From an uncultured Rhodospirillaceae bacterium (lineage in GTDB: Bacteria; Pseudomonadota; Alphaproteobacteria; Rhodospirillales; Magnetospirillaceae), in the NCBI GenBank assembly GCA_937887565.1, contig CALABS010000070.1, positions 1-64,000 of the forward strand: a DNA stretch of 64,000 bases, read 5' to 3'. Position numbers and translations under genes: made by a program. Position 1 is the first letter of the stretch, and each line of letters starts with the position of its first letter. Below the pieces are notes generated by a model. It was not told the DNA's origin and did no database searches. It saw nothing but the letters and a program-made list of their open reading frames with translations. Positions 6,952-16,131 of this stretch are shown in pieces.

Positions 6952-8303
6952 CGCCTCCGCCCCTGTCTCCGCCCGGCTGTGGCCGCCCTCACCTTGGCGA
7001 GCTCTGCCGGATCGATTCGGAAGGGCGGCTCGACGAGCCGATCCTTCTTCTTGTTGACAAGAACAACCACGACGCACCATTTCCTCGCTCGCGTGACGGC
7101 ATTGTAGAGCATCCGGCGCTGATGCTCCTCATGCTTGGGGACATTGTGCGGCCAAAGGACGACCACGCCGTCAAATTCACGGTTCTTGGCCTGCTGTACC
7201 GTCATTGCGAGCGGTCTCGACGCCCCTTTGGCTAAACGTAAACGCGACAAGGCGGCGCTGCTGGTGGAGACCTGCTTGCGCACCTCTTCGGCCGTGATAA
7301 CCTCGCCTGCTCCCAGCGCGGCCCGCCGCGAAAGCCAATCCAGGGTCAAGGCGACGGCTGGACGGTCCTTGAAGGGTGAAAGCGCCTCCGACATCTGCCG
7401 ATGGCATCCGTCCTCAGGCAGCGCAATTGCCTTCAGGACGGTTAGGACAGCAACTTCCGCCGTCATCTCCCATCGGATCGGGAACGGGCCGATCTTCCAT
7501 TTTTGTCCCATGGGCGCCTTGCCCACCCGTTCGACAACCGCATCGACCACTCCACCGGACCTCGCGGGCGTGATCACGACCACGGCTTCCCTGCGTTTGG
7601 CGGCAGCGGACAGGGCGGATGCCACATGCCAGGCCATCAACTCCGGCGCCGAAGCCTCCACGATCCTGAAGCCGCTTCCCTTCAGCGAAAGCGGGGTGCT
7701 TCTTCTCAGGGCGCTTGCCGCGTCCAGCAGCCCCGGGACGTCGGTCCGTTTGACTTCGGTGAGGCATTCGACCTCAACCGATTCCCGAAGCCAGCGGATG
7801 GTCGGATTGTCGTGGAGATCCGTCTGGAGGCATTGGAATTCGTCCGCAGCCAGAAGAAGGTCACCGTCGAGCGCGAGCGCCTGCACCATCGAGAGCCGCG
7901 GCACGGTGAGATCCTGGGCTTCATCCACCAGCACGAACGGAAACGCGGCGCGGAGCCAAGACCGCACCTCGCGATGCCCAAGGAGCCATCCTGCATGTGC
8001 GCACGTCCCTTCGTATTCGCCTGCGGGATCAAACTCGCGCCCCTTCTCGATCGCGAACTGCCGCCACCTGTGGCACAGCCGCCACGCAAGGTTGTCGAAC
8101 GTGGAGCATTCGAAGCGCCCCCCGAGGATTGCCATGCCGGCGAGTCGCTCGTGCAGCCGTCGCCGGGAACCGTGCATGAATGTGAGGGCCAGCACCTTCT
8201 GTCCGTCGAGCAGCGGACGGGCAGCCACCACCCTTTCCAGCGCGGCCATCAGATTCCAGGTCTTCCCGGTGCCGGCCGGCCCTTCGAAAGCAATTATCGC
8301 CAT
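6948..8303 (-). CDS. UvrD-like superfamily 1 helicase (GajB-like)
   Basis: A 451-residue SF1 helicase. Walker A is GPAGTGKT at residues 8-15, and the Walker B/motif II is VDEAQDL near residue 126. Motif VI is YNAVTRARKWCVVVV near the C-terminus, preceded by a VQQAKNREFDGVVVLW motif V region. It overlaps the OLD nuclease gene by 10 bases, so the two are translationally coupled. OLD plus UvrD-like pairs define Gabija-type defence, where GajB senses DNA ends and activates the nuclease. The size is slightly below GajB. Pairs of this kind can also occur on phage-like elements with other roles. Confidence 0.85.
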   Translation of the reverse strand: MAIIAFEGPAGTGKTWNLMAALERVVAARPLLDGQKVLALTFMHGSRRRLHERLAGMAILGGRFECSTFDNLAWRLCHRWRQFAIEKGREFDPAGEYEGTCAHAGWLLGHREVRSWLRAAFPFVLVDEAQDLTVPRLSMVQALALDGDLLLAADEFQCLQTDLHDNPTIRWLRESVEVECLTEVKRTDVPGLLDAASALRRSTPLSLKGSGFRIVEASAPELMAWHVASALSAAAKRREAVVVITPARSGGVVDAVVERVGKAPMGQKWKIGPFPIRWEMTAEVAVLTVLKAIALPEDGCHRQMSEALSPFKDRPAVALTLDWLSRRAALGAGEVITAEEVRKQVSTSSAALSRLRLAKGASRPLAMTVQQAKNREFDGVVVLWPHNVPKHEEHQRRMLYNAVTRARKWCVVVVLVNKKKDRLVEPPFRIDPAELAKVRAATAGRRQGRRR

Positions 8304-10123
8304 GGCGCGAAAACGAAAACGGACGTGCGTTCCGTCGAAAGGGCCTCGTCCCTCGCGAACGATGCGGCCGCACCGCCGGACCGCAGGGTGGCGGCGATCT
8401 CCGAAAGAAACCGCGCCGCGTTGGACATGACCTCGGGGCTTCCCATGATCGCCTCGACGACCGTCCTGTAGGCCACCGAATCCGCTTTGATCCCTCCGTC
8501 CTTCGGCTTCGAGAGCAACATGATCCGCAGGCCGGCCGCATCCGGCGGCGGGCCACCCGGCAGGTCAACGAGGCCGGCCTTCACCTTCTCCCAGTCCCCT
8601 TCCGCCAGCCAGGCGACGACGTCTTCCACAGCCCAGCCGTCAGGCCACCTGAGCACCGCGGCGGGCGGCTGGGGAAGGGCCGCGAGTTCGCCGGCGTAGC
8701 CCTTTCCGGCCACGTCGCCATCGACCACGGCAGCAACACGGGGATGGCACGCGGCAAGCGTCTTGACCGTGAGGATGACCGCGGCGTCGTGAGTCGGGAC
8801 CACGCCGACCGCAGTGCCGAACGCGGCCGCAACGTCCGCAGTCGCGGTGTCGGCCGTCTCGGCGGCCCTGAGGAGCATCCCCAGCAGCTCGTGATCTGTC
8901 TCGCCCTCCGGGACAAGGACGGTCTCATGCATGAGCGCGGACACCACCTCGCCCCGACGGAGCCCGAACAGCTTTCGCAGGCAATTCGGGGCCTCACGCG
9001 TCAACGGCGCGGACGCCAGAGGCGAAGCCGAAAGCTCCCCTCGCGAATTCCCGAGCAGCGTCAGTTCGGAGGGGTCGTAGAAGGCAGCCACGCTCGGCGA
9101 ATGGGTGGAGACGATGCTTTGGCCGCAGCGCTGGCGCAGACGGTGGACGATCCTGCGCTGGAGAGCTGGCGGCACGTGCAGTTCCGGCTCCTCCAGGGCG
9201 AGGATGAAGCTCTTCCCTTCCTCCTGCCGCAGGCGAGCGAACTGGAACAGCAGAAGGAGAGTCTGTAGGGACGCCAGCCCCGTTCCCTGCCTACGCGCCG
9301 GGAGCGGCGGCGCACCAGAAAGGGTATAGTGGGGGGTCACCACGTCGAGGACGCCCTCGCTGTCGGTAGTCGTCAGCCTGAGCGACAGCCGGGGTTCGCC
9401 GCCGAGCAGGGCGGCGAGGTCGTCGTCCACGCTTTCGACGATCCGCTTCAACCCGTCGTCGCTTTCCAGCGGCAGATCGGGATTGCGGAGGCGATCCCTC
9501 TCCTGGCGGATGGTGGCCGCGGGCACGCCGCCGATGGTCTGGACGACACGGCGGAAGAGCTCCGACGCGAACGACATGGTTCGGTCCCATGTTCGCGACG
9601 CGGGAACGAGGAAGAAACCCACCTCGGCCAGGAGCTTCTGCGGGACCTGGGCCACTACATCCTGTAGAAAGACGTCGGCGCCGCGTTCATGATCCACAAA
9701 GTAGCGGACGGTTTCGACCGTCAGGGTGTCCACGTCGAACCGAGCGGCGAATCCGATCTGGACGGCGAGCTGCCAGTCCTCTCCGCCCTTTGCGGCATGA
9801 AGGGAGCCGTCCGTGGCGAGCCACCGCTCCACGCCCCTGCCGTCGCGGAACCATTCGGCGTTGTTCTCTGGCCGATTGCCGGGAAAGCCCGTCAGTGTCG
9901 CCATCAGGCTGATCCGGTCTTCGGCACCCGGCTCGCTACCGTGGAAATCGTGCTCGGTGAGCCCCTTCACCATTCGGTCACGGCCGAATAGGAGGGCCAG
10001 GGCCTCCGCCACCGTGGTCTTCCCGCAGTTGTTTGGACCGACGAGAGCCGTGTGGCTGCCGAAACGAACCATTCCGCTGCGGATTCCGCGGAAGTTTCCG
10101 ATCTGGAGTTCGGCAATCTGCAA
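8294..10123 (-). CDS. OLD family ATP-dependent nuclease (GajA-like)
   Basis: An N-terminal ABC-type ATPase (Walker A GPNNCGKTT at residues 29-37, later EEPELH and an STHSPSV switch) is joined to a C-terminal Toprim nuclease domain. The Toprim residues VLVPEGETD and VVDGDVAGK are visible. I chose the TTG start at 10123 because GAGGG lies at proper spacing in front and the family N-terminus (IAELQIGNFRGI) then begins directly. This gives 609 residues. It heads an operon of six genes. The closest known arrangement is Gabija, in which GajA is the effector nuclease. Its promoter region is shared with the divergent methyltransferase gene. Confidence 0.87.
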   Translation of the reverse strand: MQIAELQIGNFRGIRSGMVRFGSHTALVGPNNCGKTTVAEALALLFGRDRMVKGLTEHDFHGSEPGAEDRISLMATLTGFPGNRPENNAEWFRDGRGVERWLATDGSLHAAKGGEDWQLAVQIGFAARFDVDTLTVETVRYFVDHERGADVFLQDVVAQVPQKLLAEVGFFLVPASRTWDRTMSFASELFRRVVQTIGGVPAATIRQERDRLRNPDLPLESDDGLKRIVESVDDDLAALLGGEPRLSLRLTTTDSEGVLDVVTPHYTLSGAPPLPARRQGTGLASLQTLLLLFQFARLRQEEGKSFILALEEPELHVPPALQRRIVHRLRQRCGQSIVSTHSPSVAAFYDPSELTLLGNSRGELSASPLASAPLTREAPNCLRKLFGLRRGEVVSALMHETVLVPEGETDHELLGMLLRAAETADTATADVAAAFGTAVGVVPTHDAAVILTVKTLAACHPRVAAVVDGDVAGKGYAGELAALPQPPAAVLRWPDGWAVEDVVAWLAEGDWEKVKAGLVDLPGGPPPDAAGLRIMLLSKPKDGGIKADSVAYRTVVEAIMGSPEVMSNAARFLSEIAATLRSGGAAASFARDEALSTERTSVFVFAPWR

Positions 10124-10299
10124 GGCTTTCCCTCGGCGCAGGTGGCGGGCACAAAGGCTACCACTGCGGGACAAGCCAGTCCAGGCAACCAACTTGAAGG
10201 ATCAGCAAGAGGGCGAATGTGTCTCCCATGCCGAGACGGGTTTCGGAACAATTCTTGGTGGCATCATGCATGGACACCTGCGATCGCCGGCAATGCTTT

Positions 10300-10333
10300 C
10301 ATGGCCCCATGCATCCATGATGTCGTGACTCAC
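10300..10333. promoter_or_regulatory. CATG array plus GTGACTCAC, methyltransferase promoter
   Basis: CATG units at 10300, 10308 and 10316 with a degenerate CGTG at 10324 keep the 8-bp period. The last unit merges with a perfect GTGACTCAC at 10325-10333. The site ends 40 bases before the methyltransferase start and lies between divergent operons, so it could control both. Confidence 0.65.
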
Positions 10334-10372
10334 GCTCTGGTCCCTCCGCAGCGGCCGTGGTATCCAAGCTCC

Positions 10373-12184
10373 ATGACCGACAACAAGCCATCCCGTCGCG
10401 GCCGCCCGCCGAAATACGCCCACCTCGGCGACGAGGAACTGAAGGAACTCGCCCGCAAGCAGGCGGCCAAGAGGCAGGCTCGCAAGCGGGAACGGGAGCG
10501 GAGCCAACTCGCCGAGGTTCGGGAGGAACTGGCGGCGACGAGGACGGCGCTCGACGGAGTGCGGGGCGAGCTCGCGGCCAAGAGTCGACGTCTCGCCGAG
10601 GCCACGCTGGTGCTCAGGGCCATGACGGAGGACATCGTCGCGGCCATGGGCCGGAGTGAGGCTTCCAAGAGTTTCCTCCGCTCCCTGCTTGAGGGTCGCC
10701 GCGCCGTCCTTCCCAGGCGTTCAGAAGCGGCGGCCGGCGTGGGCTACGCCGAAGCGAAAGCGGTCTACGAGGACCATGTCGCGAACATGCTCAGGGCCGC
10801 CAAGGGGGAGCCCGGCTGGGAATTCCTCGAAGCAGTTTCCGACCCGGTCGCCCCTTGGGACGCCACGGATTGGCAGGCGATCTGGTACTCGGATTTCAGG
10901 GGGCACGTCGAAAACGGGCCGTCGGATGCCAAGATGCGGTTCCTCACGCTGTTTTCCGGCATCGGAGCGCCCGATTATGCCTACATGAGGCGGGGCTGGC
11001 ACTGCGTTGGCCACGCGGAGATCGAGCAATTCCAGTCCCAAGTGCTGGCGACCAGATTCCCCGGTGTGCCGAACTTCGGCGACGTCACCGCAGTGGACTG
11101 GGCTAGGTTCCGGCAGGAACACGGCCCGGTGCACGTGGTTGTCGGCGGCGCCCCATGCCAGAGCTTCTCGATCGCCGGCAAGCAGCGTGGGCTGGAGGAT
11201 CCGAGGGGAGACCTCAGTCTCCAGTTCTTCAGGATATGCCGGGATCTGGATGCCGCCACGTTCGTCTACGAGAACGTGCCGGCGATTTTAAGCGCCCCGA
11301 AGAAGGGCGACCGCGGCAGCGACTTCGCCCTGATCCTTCAGGCGGTGGCCGAGGCGGGGTACACGGCGGCCTGGGCAATCGTCGACGCCCAGAACTTCGG
11401 TCTGCCCCAGAGAAGGAAGCGCCTCTACATGGTCGGCGCGCGCGTCCCGTCCTGGCAGGAGGTCGCCTTCGCCTCGCTCGGCATCACGGCCAAAGACTTC
11501 GCCGGGCCGGGAGACCTGGTTCACAGAGAAGGCAAGAAGTCCCGCAACGGCCGTGTCCTGGAGGTCGGCTCGTCTCCCGCGGATTTGGCCGCGGCGGTCA
11601 AGGGGAGATGGGGCGCGGCCGGCATCCTGCACAGCGGCAGGATCTACACCGCCGACGGCGTCGAGCCTCAGCGGATGGCGCAGCCGAACCCGCCAGATGA
11701 CCTTTACGGAATCATGGACTTCCACGTCGATGACCCGAGCCTGGTCTCCGACACCGCGCTTGACCGGCTGGTGAACAAGGTGCATGCGGGCAAGGACGGC
11801 GGGGACGTCGGCCGGCTCAAGGCGGCCGTGGCAGCCCGCCGTGCCGGCGACCAGGACGCGCCGCCCTACGCGGCCAAGGTGTCCGCCACGCTGACGAAAT
11901 CGCAAAGCATCAACACCAAGGCGGGCCATGGATTCCTCGTGGCCGACCGGGGCGAGGATATCCGCAAGCTGACCCCGGGCGAGCGCGAGCGGCTTCAGGG
12001 CTTTCCGCCGGGGTGGACGGCGGTTCCATGGAAAGGAGGACGCACCGCCGGACGGACGCTACGCTGCGAGGCGGTGGGCAACAGCATGGCGGTGCCGATT
12101 CTCGAAGCGCTGGCACCGATGCTGGAGCAGGCCGTCCGCGGCGTGTCCATCCACACGGCGCTGTCCGAAGACAGCAAGGGGTGA
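10373..12184 (+). CDS. DNA cytosine-5 methyltransferase with AT-hook and coiled-coil N-terminus
   Basis: A 603-residue protein. Residues 7-14 (SRRGRPPK) are an AT-hook, residues about 25-85 are a charged coiled coil, and the methyltransferase core starts near residue 188. Motif I is LFSGIGAPDYA, motif IV is GGAPCQSFS with the catalytic Cys near residue 262, motif VI is YENV and motif X is EAVGNSMAVPI. The target-recognition stretch between motifs VIII and IX is long. No cognate restriction gene is adjacent apart from the divergent OLD/UvrD operon, so it may be an orphan or protective enzyme. The ATG at 10373 is the only start that follows the regulatory sites. Confidence 0.9.
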   Translation: MTDNKPSRRGRPPKYAHLGDEELKELARKQAAKRQARKRERERSQLAEVREELAATRTALDGVRGELAAKSRRLAEATLVLRAMTEDIVAAMGRSEASKSFLRSLLEGRRAVLPRRSEAAAGVGYAEAKAVYEDHVANMLRAAKGEPGWEFLEAVSDPVAPWDATDWQAIWYSDFRGHVENGPSDAKMRFLTLFSGIGAPDYAYMRRGWHCVGHAEIEQFQSQVLATRFPGVPNFGDVTAVDWARFRQEHGPVHVVVGGAPCQSFSIAGKQRGLEDPRGDLSLQFFRICRDLDAATFVYENVPAILSAPKKGDRGSDFALILQAVAEAGYTAAWAIVDAQNFGLPQRRKRLYMVGARVPSWQEVAFASLGITAKDFAGPGDLVHREGKKSRNGRVLEVGSSPADLAAAVKGRWGAAGILHSGRIYTADGVEPQRMAQPNPPDDLYGIMDFHVDDPSLVSDTALDRLVNKVHAGKDGGDVGRLKAAVAARRAGDQDAPPYAAKVSATLTKSQSINTKAGHGFLVADRGEDIRKLTPGERERLQGFPPGWTAVPWKGGRTAGRTLRCEAVGNSMAVPILEALAPMLEQAVRGVSIHTALSEDSKG

Positions 12185-12191
12185 CCTCGGC

Positions 12192-12404
12192 TCACCATAC
12201 CCACCTGACGGAACGCGACCAGAGGGCCGCGTTCAGGATGGCCAGCACCATGCATGCCGTCCCTGCGGTGAGAATCGCGGCAGCCTCACGCACCGCGATC
12301 GTCCACGACAGGGTCTCGGCTCCCCATACCAGGGCGATGGCGAAGCCAATCCGCAAGGCTGCCATCGCGGTGCGGGATACCGGCCGCCTCAGGTCGCCTT
12401 TCAT
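12192..12404 (-). CDS. Small two-helix membrane protein
   Basis: A 70-residue protein with two predicted membrane segments, AALRIGFAIALVWG near residues 14-28 and ILTAGTACMVLAILNAALW near residues 45-63. The N-terminus is short and basic. It follows the Lon-like AAA+ gene by 17 bases on the same strand, so they are probably co-transcribed. I do not recognise a family. It could anchor or be acted on by the ATPase, but that is only a guess from position. Confidence 0.55.
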   Translation of the reverse strand: MKGDLRRPVSRTAMAALRIGFAIALVWGAETLSWTIAVREAAAILTAGTACMVLAILNAALWSRSVRWVW

Positions 12405-12421
12405 CGGCACAGGCGCCTCCC

Positions 12422-14413
12422 TCAGTTCAGGACCGCGCCGGCCGGCGCGGCCTTGGCCCGCAGGCCGATAAGACGCTCGACCTTCGAGCGAAGGCTCCGG
12501 ACCGAGGGGTGCTTGCGGAACATGCGACGGAGCACCTCCACGTCGAGTTCGTCGAACTGCGGAAGCATCTCGGGACGGCATCCCGTCTCGCCGGCGATGT
12601 GGCGGAGGACACTGCGGAAGAGGGCGTCGAAATGCTCGGGGACCGGAGCCTGGACCTGGAAGGCGCGGCAGCGGCTCAGCAGCGGGCCGGGAATCCGGGA
12701 CGCGTCGTTGGCGGTCAGGATCCAGCACACGCGGCTGACGTCAACCTCCGTGGCGAGGCATTCGTCCAGCCATCGGGACGAGGTGGCCGGCTCCAGGAAG
12801 TCCAGCAGCACCTGCGCCATGTCGCCGTTGTGCGACCCCTGCGACGCCTTGTCGATCTCGTCGACGACGGCGAGGAAGTTCGGGGTCCTCGTGCGGAGCA
12901 TGTGCTCGACGACGATCGAGGGATGCGCCCCCTGATAGCCCTTCGACAACCCCTTCAGCGTCAGGGCAGTGGAGGCGCCGGCCGCCGCGATCGTCAGGAT
13001 CGGTAGGCCCAACAGTTCCCCGACGCGGCGGGCGAAAGTGGTCTTGCCGATCCCGGCGCCGCCCCACAGCAGCAGGGGGCGGAACCTGATGGCTTCGTCG
13101 CCAAGCGCCTTCCTCGTCCACATGTCGTCGACGATCATGTCCACGACAGGTCGGAGCCAGGGGAACTCGGCGGTGAGCGTGGCGCGCACGACCTCGGGCG
13201 GCAGTTTGGACACCGCGAGCGGCAGCGGCGCCTGAAGCGGGGCGTACATATCACGGTGGCTCTTGGCGGCGCCTTCCATGCCGCTGCGGATGACGACCAG
13301 CGTGGGACCCGGGGCGGGCTTGGTCTCCGGCACCTCGTCGAGGTCGACGAAGGGGAATTCCTCGTCCTCGGTTCGCTCGGCAGGCTCCTCGGCCTTGTTG
13401 AACCCGGAGAGCATCGGCGGGTTCGCCGGCCTGTCGAGGACGCCGCTGTCGGCCTCGGGGGCAAGCGGGCCGCGTTGCAGGCCGACCTTCACGGAGCCCA
13501 TGTCGCGGAGGACGTGACGGGTGGGCCCGATTCCGCCGAGCCGGCAATGGCTGATGCCGTAATGCAGCCAACCGTGGAGCAGGGCGTAAAGCGCCTCGGT
13601 CTCGGTGACCCTGTCGGGCTTCTCGATCTCCATCATGATGTATTCGCAGACCGCCAGCATCGAGCCGCGGTCGCCAAGGCTGGCCGCCCCCCAATGGAGC
13701 AACCGCGCGAGCTTCATGGGCGACTCGATGTGGCCGTCGCCCCTTCCGCCCGCGAGGAGGCTTGCCGCATGGTGGAGCGGACCGGACTGGATGCATTTGG
13801 AACGGATCACGCGTTCGATCGCGGTTCGGACCTCCTTGTCGAGCCTCGGATGCGCCTTCGCCAAGGTTTCCGCGATATGCGGAAGAAGCGTCTCGGCCAG
13901 CAGGTGGGCATCGGGCTTTCGGGTCGACAGCCAGATGTCCTCGATGCGCTCGCCCTTCCAAGGGACCGGTTCGGGCATGTGGTTCGGCAGCAGCGAGGGT
14001 CGCTCGGACAACAGGTCGACGACGCGCCGGGACAGCGTGCGGATCCAGATGGCGGGGATGCGGCACGCATCATCCTCGGCCATGGCAAGGCCGACTTCCC
14101 TCGCGATCTCATATGCGAGCAACGTCCGGGAGGGCATGTCGCCGCATTCCGCCGCGATGGCGATCAGGCAGAGGCCGGGGTCGCGCCACAACCGGCCGGT
14201 TCCCCGGAAGCGATCAGTGCCCTGCGTCATCTCCATGCCGAGGCGGGCCACGCCGTCGACATCGGCGTAGTCGGGGGCGGCCTCCAGCATAAGATGGCCG
14301 GCGCCGATAACCTCCTCGACAACGTCCTTGTACATGCAGGCGCGCTTTCGGACGGCCGCCTCGCCGTCGCCCTGGGGCGGAAAAAGCCAGAAGTCGAGGT
14401 GTTCGGAATGCAT
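12422..14413 (-). CDS. AAA+ ATPase, Lon-like P-loop domain
   Basis: A 663-residue protein. The first 330 residues are helical with no family I can name, followed by an acidic linker (TEDEEFPFVDLDE). A typical AAA+ domain comes next: Walker A GGAGIGKTT near residue 451, Walker B FLAVVDEIDK near residue 516, and a sensor WILTANDASRIPG. It resembles the ATPase part of Lon, but no Ser-Lys protease domain follows. The start at 14413 has GAGGAG just upstream. The promoter region carries TCACATGTGA, GTGAGTCAC, TTGACGTC and a CATG array, the densest cluster of element motifs in the window. Confidence 0.78.
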   Translation of the reverse strand: MHSEHLDFWLFPPQGDGEAAVRKRACMYKDVVEEVIGAGHLMLEAAPDYADVDGVARLGMEMTQGTDRFRGTGRLWRDPGLCLIAIAAECGDMPSRTLLAYEIAREVGLAMAEDDACRIPAIWIRTLSRRVVDLLSERPSLLPNHMPEPVPWKGERIEDIWLSTRKPDAHLLAETLLPHIAETLAKAHPRLDKEVRTAIERVIRSKCIQSGPLHHAASLLAGGRGDGHIESPMKLARLLHWGAASLGDRGSMLAVCEYIMMEIEKPDRVTETEALYALLHGWLHYGISHCRLGGIGPTRHVLRDMGSVKVGLQRGPLAPEADSGVLDRPANPPMLSGFNKAEEPAERTEDEEFPFVDLDEVPETKPAPGPTLVVIRSGMEGAAKSHRDMYAPLQAPLPLAVSKLPPEVVRATLTAEFPWLRPVVDMIVDDMWTRKALGDEAIRFRPLLLWGGAGIGKTTFARRVGELLGLPILTIAAAGASTALTLKGLSKGYQGAHPSIVVEHMLRTRTPNFLAVVDEIDKASQGSHNGDMAQVLLDFLEPATSSRWLDECLATEVDVSRVCWILTANDASRIPGPLLSRCRAFQVQAPVPEHFDALFRSVLRHIAGETGCRPEMLPQFDELDVEVLRRMFRKHPSVRSLRSKVERLIGLRAKAAPAGAVLN

Positions 14414-14541
14414 CGCATGCTCCTCGGTACGGCGGACTCGTGGGGGAACGAGGGCCGTCGGGAGCGGCCCGTCAGGTGAGCGGGGGTATCGGGCGATGCA
14501 TTCTTGGGGGAACCTTTCAGGCTGGGTGGGCGTGGATCGAA

Positions 14542-14698
14542 TCACATGTGAGGCAATGACGTCAAGGCCATATATAGTGAGTCACGATTAAAGAATGTTG
14601 GGACATGGTCGATCGACGTTCCGTTTCGTCGTCGATCGACGTCGGATTCCCGCATTCACCATGACCGAGGCATGACATCATGCACTCATGCGTCCATG
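14542..14698. promoter_or_regulatory. Composite control region: three motif types, palindromes and CATG array
   Basis: In order: TCACATGTGA at 14542-14551, GACGTCAA at about 14559, a TATATA next to GTGAGTCAC at 14577-14585, two copies of the palindrome GTCGATCGAC at 14608 and 14631 (23 bp apart), and four CATG units at 14671, 14679, 14687 and 14695. The 723-base gap 14414-15136 has no gene, and this combination makes it a candidate origin, centromere or master promoter. The AAA+ gene reads away from it. Confidence 0.6.
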
Positions 14699-14998
14699 AG
14701 AGCGGCCCGGAAGTCGACCTTGCCCATGTAAGACAACGATCCAAATAATGTTGGATAACATGCAAGCTTATCCGTCATCTGGAACATTCATGGCCCGTCA
14801 GGTAAGGGCTTGGTTAAGCTGGCCGTCTAAAGGCTGGATTCCCAATTTTTCTCCGTTAAGGAGGTGCCCTGTCCCAATTTTTGTCACTTTAGCCGACCGG
14901 CCTCCCAACGCAAACTGACCCCAGTCGACGGGTGAAGGCTGGATGCCCGTAAGGGGGCCGCCGTGCCAAATCCTTCCGACATGCCCGGCATCGTCGGC

Positions 14999-15065
14999 GT
15001 GAGTCACGGAATCGGGACGCGCTCCCGATATCCAGGATTTTTCACCGGCCACAGAGATTTTTCAC
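14999..15065. promoter_or_regulatory. GTGAGTCAC element and 20-bp spaced GATTTTTCAC repeats
   Basis: A perfect GTGAGTCAC at 14999-15007 is followed by two direct repeats GATTTTTCACC at 15036 and 15056, spaced 20 bases (about two helical turns). They lie just downstream of the five-gene minus-strand operon. The section 14800-14960 between this and the CATG array contains two CCCAATTTTT runs but nothing I can name. Confidence 0.5.
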
Positions 15066-15136
15066 CCGCCGACGCCCTCCGGTTCCTTGCATTCCCGCAC
15101 CGGATCCTCCCCCGAAGGGACTCCTTCAGGGGACGG

Positions 15137-15679
15137 TCAACCGCCTTTCCTGTCGAACAAGCTCGGGCGAAGCGTCCGTTGCACGATGTCCGGAGGCATC
15201 CGGGATACGTCCGCAGCAAGGATCGGTGGCCATTTCCGCTCGGCCTTCAGGCGGTCCCTCGCTTCATGGGGGATGGAGACGGCCGCCCGAAGCCTCGGTG
15301 CCATGTGTTCGATCCATTCGCAAGCCTCCTGCGGAGAGGCGCCGACAAGCGACGGCCTGCGGATGCCGAGCGCGTCGGCCATCAGGTCGGCGGCACGGAT
15401 GGCCGATCCGTCCCCGTCGCCAGGCTCTGCCGGGGTCGACAGCAGGGCGTCGGCGAAGCCCTCCGTGTGTCGCCTCTGCCTGCGTCGTCCGGTCAGGCGG
15501 CGCCACACCCACCTCATGCGGGCGCGACGGGCGGCGGCATGGAACTCCGACACGCAGACCCGACGGTCGGGGTGCCTGAAATCGAAGTGGGCATCGTCGA
15601 ACTGTCCCTCGGCACGGTATCCGTCTCGGACGGCAGTGAGCCAGCCGGTGTAGTTCCACAGCGAGAACAACTCGATCAT
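15137..15679 (-). CDS. Unknown protein, last gene of five-gene operon
   Basis: A 180-residue protein of unknown family. It begins IELFSLWNYTGWLTAVRDGYRAEG, then has a basic centre (RRARMRWVWRRLTGRRRQRRH) and a mixed helical C-terminus. Its ATG overlaps the stop of the preceding gene (ATGA). All five genes of this operon overlap each other, so the products are probably made together and may form one complex. No catalytic motif is visible. Confidence 0.7.
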   Translation of the reverse strand: MIELFSLWNYTGWLTAVRDGYRAEGQFDDAHFDFRHPDRRVCVSEFHAAARRARMRWVWRRLTGRRRQRRHTEGFADALLSTPAEPGDGDGSAIRAADLMADALGIRRPSLVGASPQEACEWIEHMAPRLRAAVSIPHEARDRLKAERKWPPILAADVSRMPPDIVQRTLRPSLFDRKGG

Positions 15680-16131
15680 CGCCCGTCCTCACCTTCGATC
15701 TCGTCGAGGATTTCTTCGATCTGGCGGTCGTCGACACGTCCGGCCTGCCAGTCGTCGATTCCGACCTGAACCGCCCGCCGCAGACGGACGATGTCCTCGT
15801 ACCCGCTCTCCCGCTCGACGTCGGCGGCGATCTCGTCCACCGTCCGTGTCGCGAACCGGCCTGCCCTGACGTCGTCGACTCCGACCAGCACCTCCGCACG
15901 GAGACGCAGCAGATACTCCTCTTCGGGGATAAGGGCGGCCCGCAAGAGCGGCAGGGCCGCGTCCACCTGCCTTCTCACCTCGTCGGGCGGCGGCTTGGGC
16001 AGTTCGTGTCCGGCATCGGCCATCGCGATCCGCAGATCCCAGAGATCGTCGAGGCCGAGCCTGTCGATCGCCTCCATGGCGGAGATTTCACCTCGGGAGT
16101 AGGCCGAGAGGATGTCATGCGGGCTTGCCAT
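15676..16131 (-). CDS. Unknown protein with two ParD-tail-like repeats
   Basis: A 151-residue acidic protein. The N-terminus (HDILSAYSRGEISAMEAIDRLGL) resembles small prevent-host-death or UPF0175-type helices. The rest contains an internal duplication: LRAEVLVGVDDVRAGRF...VDEIAADVE and LRRAVQVGIDDWQAGRV...IEEILDEIE. Each half looks like the C-terminal tail of ParD-type antitoxins (G.xxxAGR...D). No toxin of RelE/ParE type is adjacent, so a toxin-antitoxin role is not shown. It overlaps the gene before it by 17 bases. Confidence 0.65.
   Translation of the reverse strand: MASPHDILSAYSRGEISAMEAIDRLGLDDLWDLRIAMADAGHELPKPPPDEVRRQVDAALPLLRAALIPEEEYLLRLRAEVLVGVDDVRAGRFATRTVDEIAADVERESGYEDIVRLRRAVQVGIDDWQAGRVDDRQIEEILDEIEGEDGR

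Noticed and set aside
14820..14960. Possible insertion-sequence end with CCCAATTTTT repeats
   Set aside because: No transposase remnant or terminal inverted repeat pair could be made out.
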